This document shows, in pieces, positions 58,764 to 64,000 of a DNA stretch of 64,000 nucleotides. Position numbers and translations under genes: made by a program. The DNA comes from Telopea speciosissima. Taxonomy: Eukaryota; Streptophyta; Magnoliopsida; Proteales; Proteaceae. The notes beneath the pieces are model-generated. The model was not told the origin of the DNA. It saw nothing but the letters and a program-made list of their open reading frames with translations, and did no database searches. The DNA lies in NCBI RefSeq assembly GCF_018873765.1, contig NC_057925.1:60648970-60712969 (forward strand). Reading direction: 5' to 3'. Within the stretch, counting starts at the first letter, position 1. Every line of letters starts with the position of its first letter.

Positions 58764-58882
58764 CACGTGCAGCGCCGGACACAGCAAGGTGTGAAAAGAC
58801 CGCTTCACCCCTGCTCGGGCAAGGTGCTCGGGTAGCGGTAAGACGGTCTCTTCACGCCTCGCTGTGTTTGGCGCTGCACGTG
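58764..58882. mobile_element. Hairpin element related to family A
   Basis: cacgtgcagcgcc at the left pairs with ggcgctgcacgtg at the right. The loop region (ctcgggcaaggtgctcggg, ggtaagacggtctcttcac) resembles the loop of the copy at 6863-7052. Outer borders not fixed. Confidence 0.5.
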
Positions 58883-59142
58883 CAGCCCTGGCAGGGTGCT
58901 GCTCCGCCCAAGTGGCTGATTCTGTTGAGTATAGACTGATTCCAATCAGAATCAATGGAGACTCGTGCAGATTTCTCTAGTTTTGCGTTCGATCTGGTTT
59001 GTGTTCACCAAGGGTGTGTTCACCAAGGGTGGGGTTGCAGGAAGGAAGAAGAAGAAGGGACGAGTGGACCCCTGGGGCGGGAGGAAGATGACGACTGCCC
59101 CTTCAATGTAAGGGTAAAACAGTAGAAAAAGGGAAAAAACAC

Positions 59143-59307
59143 GGATCTGGCTCCTCTCCAGTGCACTTGTGCGGCGCACGACGTACAGCGCACATCGTGC
59201 GGTTGGGGAACTCCAATCCACATGGCCGCACATATCCCGATGCATTGGAATGTGGATCGAAGTCTCCCCAGCTGCACGATGCGATACACGGCAGAAGAGC
59301 TCAATCC
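59143..59307. mobile_element. Hairpin MITE with perfect 9 bp target duplication
   Basis: The termini ggatctggctcctct and agaagagctcaatcc are inverted and resemble those of the element near FAD2. The perfect 9 bp aaaaaacac lies at 59134-59142 and 59308-59316. The interior carries gtgcggcgcacgacgt and partly complementary pieces. Confidence 0.75.
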
Positions 59308-59316
59308 AAAAAACAC

Positions 59317-59987
59317 TGTGTTGACTAGTTTTGTAAAACCAAATTCAATTTTATTTAATTTTATTAAACCAAAGAGTAAGTGGTTAGTTTAGTTTTGTTT
59401 ATTTTTTGTGGGTAAAAAACAGTAAATGGTTAGCTTGGTAAAGAGAAACCCAAAAGTGTGTAATCTTTTAATTTTCCCAACTTTATTTATGGATCCTCGG
59501 CTCCTAGTATGTATAAGCACAAAGTTTATGCTTATAGGATCTCCACTTGAAGTGGGTTTGTTACGCCATTCTCCAGGATCATCCCCGAAAGTTCTATACT
59601 TCTATTGCAAAGCACGGGCTTGCCAACAATGGCCATGCGGCATGTTTTGTTTTTTGGGAGTCATTCGCTTTAGGTTGATATTACAATATTTTTTTTACTT
59701 TTTTATTTATTTATGTGTGCTTTACTTACGATGGAGTGCGGTCATCAAATTGGAATTTTTATTACTATTTAATTCATTTATTATGCATGATAATTAACGG
59801 GTTATGGTTGTACTTATGTTTTCACCGAAAACTATTCACGACTAGGGATATAACTAGACATCCTATTCATATGACCATTATACTATGTATATAATTAGGA
59901 ATGGTGATTCCATGGTACAAGTGTGAGTGCACATACGATATGTGCATTGATACGATATGTGCATTGAACTAAATCACATGAGAGCAT
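59317..59987. other. Callose synthase intron 1 DNA, nothing recognised
   Basis: AT-rich. A tandem pair tacgatatgtgcattga lies at 59935-59967. Confidence 0.45.
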
Positions 59988-61069
59988 AGTTGTTAAGGTG
60001 GCAAATCGATTCAAGGCAGTGGAGGAGTGCCTAAGCGCTTAGCTGACAAGGCTCCCAAGTGTTATTTTTTATTTCCCCTCTTTTCTAACATTATTTAGTA
60101 CACTACAATGTATACCTTATATGACAAAAAAATAAACATTAAGCCACATCAAGTCATAAAAAATCAATGTTAAGTCATATCAAGTTATCAAAAATCAACA
60201 TTAAGTCACATCCAAGTCATAAAAAATCAATATTAAGCCACATCAAATCATAAAAAATCAGCATAGACTAGAAGACAACATAATTGAAGAAGCAAGTTAT
60301 TGGAAATTTTTTTATTTAGGAAAACAAGCTATTGGAAGTTTGAAACAATCAAAATGTTTATACTATTTTTGGAATTGGTCATTGTCCTGGTATACTTAGT
60401 CTTACATTTGATTTATACTGTTCTTAGAAAATATGACCTTACCTATAATAAATAATTAAACTGCTCTTGATTTAGAGCAATGTTTTTGTTCTCTAAGAAG
60501 TTTGTCTGGTCAAATGATTTTATTTGCACGTGAGGCTTTTTGTATTAGGTAGAACACAAAACCAGCTTTCCAGCAAATCCAAGATTGCTTAAATCTGATT
60601 TATATTGAAAGAGTTATGTTCCAGTCAAACCTTATTTGATGTGTCCGAATGCTATCAAAATCGCTATGAATGAAAATATTTTTTTTATATATAAAAAACA
60701 AATGAATATTTTACCGCACTTTTGGTTTTTAGCAATGGTTTACCATATTAAGATGTATGGAATTTTTAGATTTGAGAAAAACTCCAGCATTAGAAAGTAG
60801 AAAATTTCACCTACCGTAAAAAATCTAGTTTTTGTTCTTGAGCGACTTTTTATCCTTTTGGAATTGAAGTCTTTAACTATTTTTATTGGATTCAAATAGG
60901 GGGTATTTTATTATTTATAAATAATATCTTGAGTAAATGAACAATTACTTAAAAGATATTGGCATAAATAAGGATCGATAACACTAAGGCGTTCAATACC
61001 ACTAAGGCGGTAGTCGCCTAGGCCTCCAAAATTCCACCTAGATGCCTTGGCGGCGCCTTGACAATTATG
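59988..61069. mobile_element. DNA element with ttgtcaaggcg-type inverted ends, ~1.1 kb
   Basis: The left end agttgttaaggtgg and the right end cgccttgacaattatg are inverted. catgagagcat (59977-59987) and catgagagtat (61070-61080) flank it, an 11 bp repeat with one mismatch. No transposase frame. It carries a four-unit tandem repeat. Confidence 0.6.
60138..60263. repeat. Tandem repeat, four ~31 bp units
   Basis: Units built on ttaagtcacatcaagtcata followed by aaaaatcaat, with a few changes each. Confidence 0.85.
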
Positions 61070-61080
61070 CATGAGAGTAT

Positions 61081-62075
61081 TGCAAGAGTTTGTCTGTTGA
61101 TGATGAACAATATTGTCGTTAGTAGAATTTGATTAGTCCATTGACCTGAGAGGTCCTTCTCATTGTGGTTACGCATCATGAATTTTGGCGCACCAATGGT
61201 TGATGATTTCATATGTTTGTATGAAATGGAATAATCATTAACACATAGTAATCATACAAACATTTGAATGACTACATATCGGTGCATTAAAGTAATCGTT
61301 TCATGTTTAGCAATTCATAATCAATTCATAACACATAGTAATCATACATCAATTCATAATCATACGTAGTAAATTATTGTTATAACCATTTTTTATAGTG
61401 TTTAATCATTAATGAGAGAAGCATTCAACATGGAATCCATTGCCCTACTAGGGAATTTTGAGGAGAGAAAATGTATGTGTATGATTGGATGAAAATCAGG
61501 ATCCGGTAACGATTTTGTTAAGTGTTTACATATTGTTTTTTTCAAATTTAATATTATTTACTAATAATATTATTTTATGAAACATTTTTGAAAAATGTTT
61601 TTGTCCAATCACTAACACAAAATCTCTGTACAAGCATTTTCGACGGGCCGGGGTCTAGCAGTAATAAAATTACATGCCCTATAGTCCGTTATGTGATATT
61701 GTTCTTAAGGTTTGTTGAACTTGGAAATAATTTGGTAGGTGGTGGTTTTGTTGAGTTCTTAGCCTAACCAGATTTTTGGTATGTATTACATAATTGATGG
61801 CTATTCTAAAGATTAACAGATGTAACCCTTGAATCAAACATCATATTTCCATATATTGGAAAGAAATGATGAATTAATCAATGCTCATTCTTTTGGCATT
61901 TTACATAGTTAGATGATGGATGACATGGTTCTTTAGGCACTTCACATCAATTAAAATAAATATACATAAACTGAGGGCATTTTTCTGTAGATGCAGTTAG
62001 TGGACTTGGATTAGTATTAATTTCACTTGGCATTTGTTGGTTGCGGGTTCGAATCTTGTTGGTTGCCTGTTGGTT
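61081..62075. other. Callose synthase intron 1 DNA, nothing recognised
   Basis: AT-rich. A short repeated phrase acacatagtaatcata occurs near 61240 and 61330. Confidence 0.45.
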
Positions 62076-62229
62076 GCATGACGGTTAAGTAGTGCCATTG
62101 CAACCTGTTGGTTGCGGGTTCGAAACTTGGAAACGGCCTCTCCTGCGAAGCAGGGGGTAAGGCTGTGTACATTTGCCCCTCCCAGGCCCTGCAGTAGTGG
62201 GAGCCTTGTGCATTGGGACACTGTTTTTT
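62076..62229 (+). mobile_element. Au-type SINE
   Basis: The sequence gttgcgggttcgaaacttgg contains a Pol III B box. It is followed by aaacggcctctcctgcgaag, caggggg taaggctg-type and ggagccttgtgcattggg phrases in the order of plant Au SINEs, then a T run. Upstream at 62035-62062 a partial B-box duplication (gcgggttcgaatcttg) is present. It is tRNA-derived and does not encode a tRNA. Confidence 0.75.
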
Positions 62230-62460
62230 TATTTGTACTTATTTGATAGGTCTGGTAATAAATCAATTTCGTAGCTGTTGTCTTAAATTTTGGGAAGTTC
62301 ACATGCATTATTTTCACTTGGCAGGTGTAGTCTTGTTATTATTTTTACATTGCTATTATTGTTGTTGATTTGTAATTTGTTTTGAGTACTATTCTTAATG
62401 GTTGCTTTTCTTAATTTAATTTTAGGGAATCTGATCCATTACTCTGCTGATGTTATATAG

Positions 62461-62561
62461 GTCGATTTTATACTTTTGAAAAAGCTCATCAGTTGGATCC
62501 GACATCTAGTGGACGCAGTGTTCGCCAATTTAAAACTGCACTTATTCAGCGTCTTGAAAGG
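62461..62561 (+). CDS. Callose synthase coding exon 2
   Basis: 101 bases, acceptor TATATAG before 62461, donor GTGAGA at 62562. Encodes [20 protein letters not shown] and [13 protein letters not shown], a conserved callose synthase stretch. The next expected exon is not found before the window ends, so the following intron is at least 1.4 kb. Confidence 0.92.
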
Positions 62562-63186
62562 GTGAGAGATGAGTATAATATTTGTAGTGTGAAACTGTGA
62601 TTTGCCTATTGCCAACACTAAATAGAGTTCTGGCCATTGATATGTTCTGGTTTTATTTTATTTTTCAGTATTAGTCAAAATTGAGCACTTTCTTTTGCGA
62701 CTTACATTGAGTTTTTATTGGAGCTTAATGTTGCTGTCATAAAGTATGAGCAGGCATCACTGCATGCATTTGCTTTCAAAAAGATTGATGTACCATTGAA
62801 TGAGAGAGAGTGACTGTAACGTCTCAAACCTGGATAGGGTCTTAAGCACCACTCTCATGAGCGTTGACCAGAAGGTTACAATCTTACATTAATAGTAATA
62901 ACTAAATCCCAGTCTCGCTTACAACACAGCGGAAGCATTAGTGGATAATAGTTTTTAAGTCAAATGTATACTCTGGTGGCAGTTTCTTACAAAGGTATAC
63001 AACAAAAATTCTGTTCATGTCGTGCATACAGTTATATACATCTCATGAACGCTGTTCATTCATTCATCAACATTATAAATGAAATAACATTGTTCTTAAA
63101 ATATCCCTCAGACTCTGAACTTCTAACACTACTCACAGTTTAAAAACTCCGGAGTTGTATAAGACTCCACACCTGACTCTTCATCT
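62562..63186 (+). other. Start of callose synthase intron 2, nothing recognised
   Basis: No coding similarity on either strand. The sequence after about 62815 looks repetitive (cgtctcaaacctggataggg) but no family was identified. Confidence 0.4.
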
Positions 63187-63262
63187 AAAACAACAACAAC
63201 AACAACAACAAACTCAGCCTTATCCCAACTTAATGGGGTGGCTACATGATGCAGATCCAAGC
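63187..63262 (-). mobile_element. RTE LINE 3' terminus
   Basis: (CAA)n followed by actcagccttatcccaactt and aatggggtggctacatgat is the reverse complement of the typical plant RTE 3' end with its (TTG)n tail. Only the terminal ~75 bp are present. Confidence 0.65.
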
Positions 63263-64000
63263 ATCCACGAGCTGAAGAAGCCACCCTAATCATAGGGTCT
63301 TAGCTAGGAGCCTTAGTTATTTTAGCCTTAGTTTATTTTCTGTTTTCTATACTTAGTTTTTTTTTCCAGGTCAATTGTAAACTTAAATTGAACCGGTTCA
63401 TATTTGGTTCAATTTAAGTGAAATGATCCTATTGGCTGTTAGGATCTTATATCTTGTTGGTTACTTAGAAATCTTCTTAGTTTAAGTGTTTTAATTGTTT
63501 TTAAGTTGTTTATTCCTACCTCTCCACGATTTCTGAAAGGAGAGAGAATTGGATTTGTATTAGGAATTAGGCCTCAAGCCTATTATTTATAATAAAACGT
63601 GGGAGGCTTCCCCACAGAATTTTCAGACTTTAAAATCGTTTTTTATGCTGCTGCCATGAATGTTGCTGCTTGCTCTTTGAGAGTGTTCCTTGTGGGTAAT
63701 ATTAAGGAGGCCTTATGAGTCATATCAAGGTGGAAGGGATTGGTGGACCGATCGACTCCTTGCATCTGTTAAGATCGGGAGGTCCTACTCAAGCTCTTCT
63801 CCAAGCTGCTGCCATTGGAGTTCTTCCATTACAAGTAAGTAAATTACTGTTTCAGCATCACATTCTTCCCCTATTCCTCCAACCTAAGCCAGCCGATCCT
63901 CATTACCATCCCCCCATTAATCCTAATCGATCTTCCATTAAACCCTAAGTCTCTTAAACCCTAAATTCCCTGCCCAGCCTTATTCCTCCATTCAAATTTC
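63263..64000 (+). mobile_element. LTR-like retroelement sequence at the window edge
   Basis: The T-rich leader, a ttatttataataaaacg TATA-like box near 63580 and the leader-like region with an open frame from 63715 (MSHIKVEGIGGPIDSLHLLR) fit the 5' part of an LTR retrotransposon. There is no second LTR in the window, so this is tentative. Confidence 0.35.

Larger units (their letters stand above)
57244..62460 (+). other. Callose synthase intron 1, 5.2 kb, rich in repeats
   Basis: Bounded by GT at 57244-57245 and AG at 62459-62460. It holds a C-rich island, two hairpin elements, a ~1.1 kb inverted-end element and an Au-type SINE, all listed separately. Confidence 0.85.

Noticed and set aside
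59426..59797. 123-residue ORF in callose synthase intron 1
   Set aside because: AT-rich sequence with no motif or splice context; composition is like the surrounding intron.
62090..62125. tRNA gene from the ggttcgaaac B box
   Set aside because: The flanks cannot fold into a cloverleaf and the downstream sequence matches a SINE body.
63715..63948. Next callose synthase exon or a separate gene
   Set aside because: The translation does not contain the stretch expected after RLER in callose synthases; it looks like retroelement leader sequence.

Overview
This is nuclear DNA from a flowering plant. It has spliced genes with GT...AG introns, a plant-type fatty acid desaturase, a VQ-motif regulator, a plastid fibrillin and a callose synthase, all set in AT-rich DNA full of plant transposable elements. 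Introns of 4-13 kb packed with transposons point to a medium or large genome. The species cannot be named from the sequence.

Five host genes are supported. (1) FAD2, the ER oleate desaturase, is at 5097-6248 (+) with an uninterrupted CDS. (2) A VQ-motif protein is at 15864-16358 (+) with an uninterrupted CDS. (3) A PAP/fibrillin chloroplast protein runs from 33771 down to 21618 (-). I rebuilt it as seven exons that join in phase to 310 codons plus stop. (4) A small gene of unknown function runs from 49263 down to 36035 (-). It has three exons, 130 codons plus stop, and a 12.7 kb first intron. (5) The first two coding exons of a callose synthase are at 57066-57243 and 62461-62561 (+); the gene runs off the right edge.

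Most of the remaining structure is mobile DNA. The first intron of gene 4 holds an L1-type LINE 3' end, a 1.9 kb DNA element with ~120 bp terminal inverted repeats, and a whole Ty1/copia element (41857-47480) with near-identical 256 bp LTRs but a broken coding region. Intron 5 of the fibrillin gene holds a Ty3/gypsy chromovirus remnant, itself split by a 1.4 kb solo LTR with a perfect 5 bp target duplication. Its intron 6 holds an RTE LINE remnant and a non-coding LTR element with a further DNA element nested inside. A 570 bp solo LTR at 49503-50072 sits inside a short foldback element, and a second copy of that foldback at 3316-3430 shows the unfilled site.

A recurring theme is short non-autonomous elements of Mutator type, recognised by 9 bp direct repeats next to inverted termini: 2003-2191, 6863-7052, 19380-19519, 20046-20223, 23666-24051, 54763-55731 and 59143-59307. 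Several form GC-rich hairpins in AT-rich DNA. One related hairpin lies about 100 bp upstream of the FAD2 start codon.

No CRISPR array, operon, rRNA or convincing tRNA gene was seen. I found no clear new multi-gene system. The most open questions are the uncharacterised three-exon gene, the hairpin element family, and the possible captured sequence inside the two larger Mutator-like elements.
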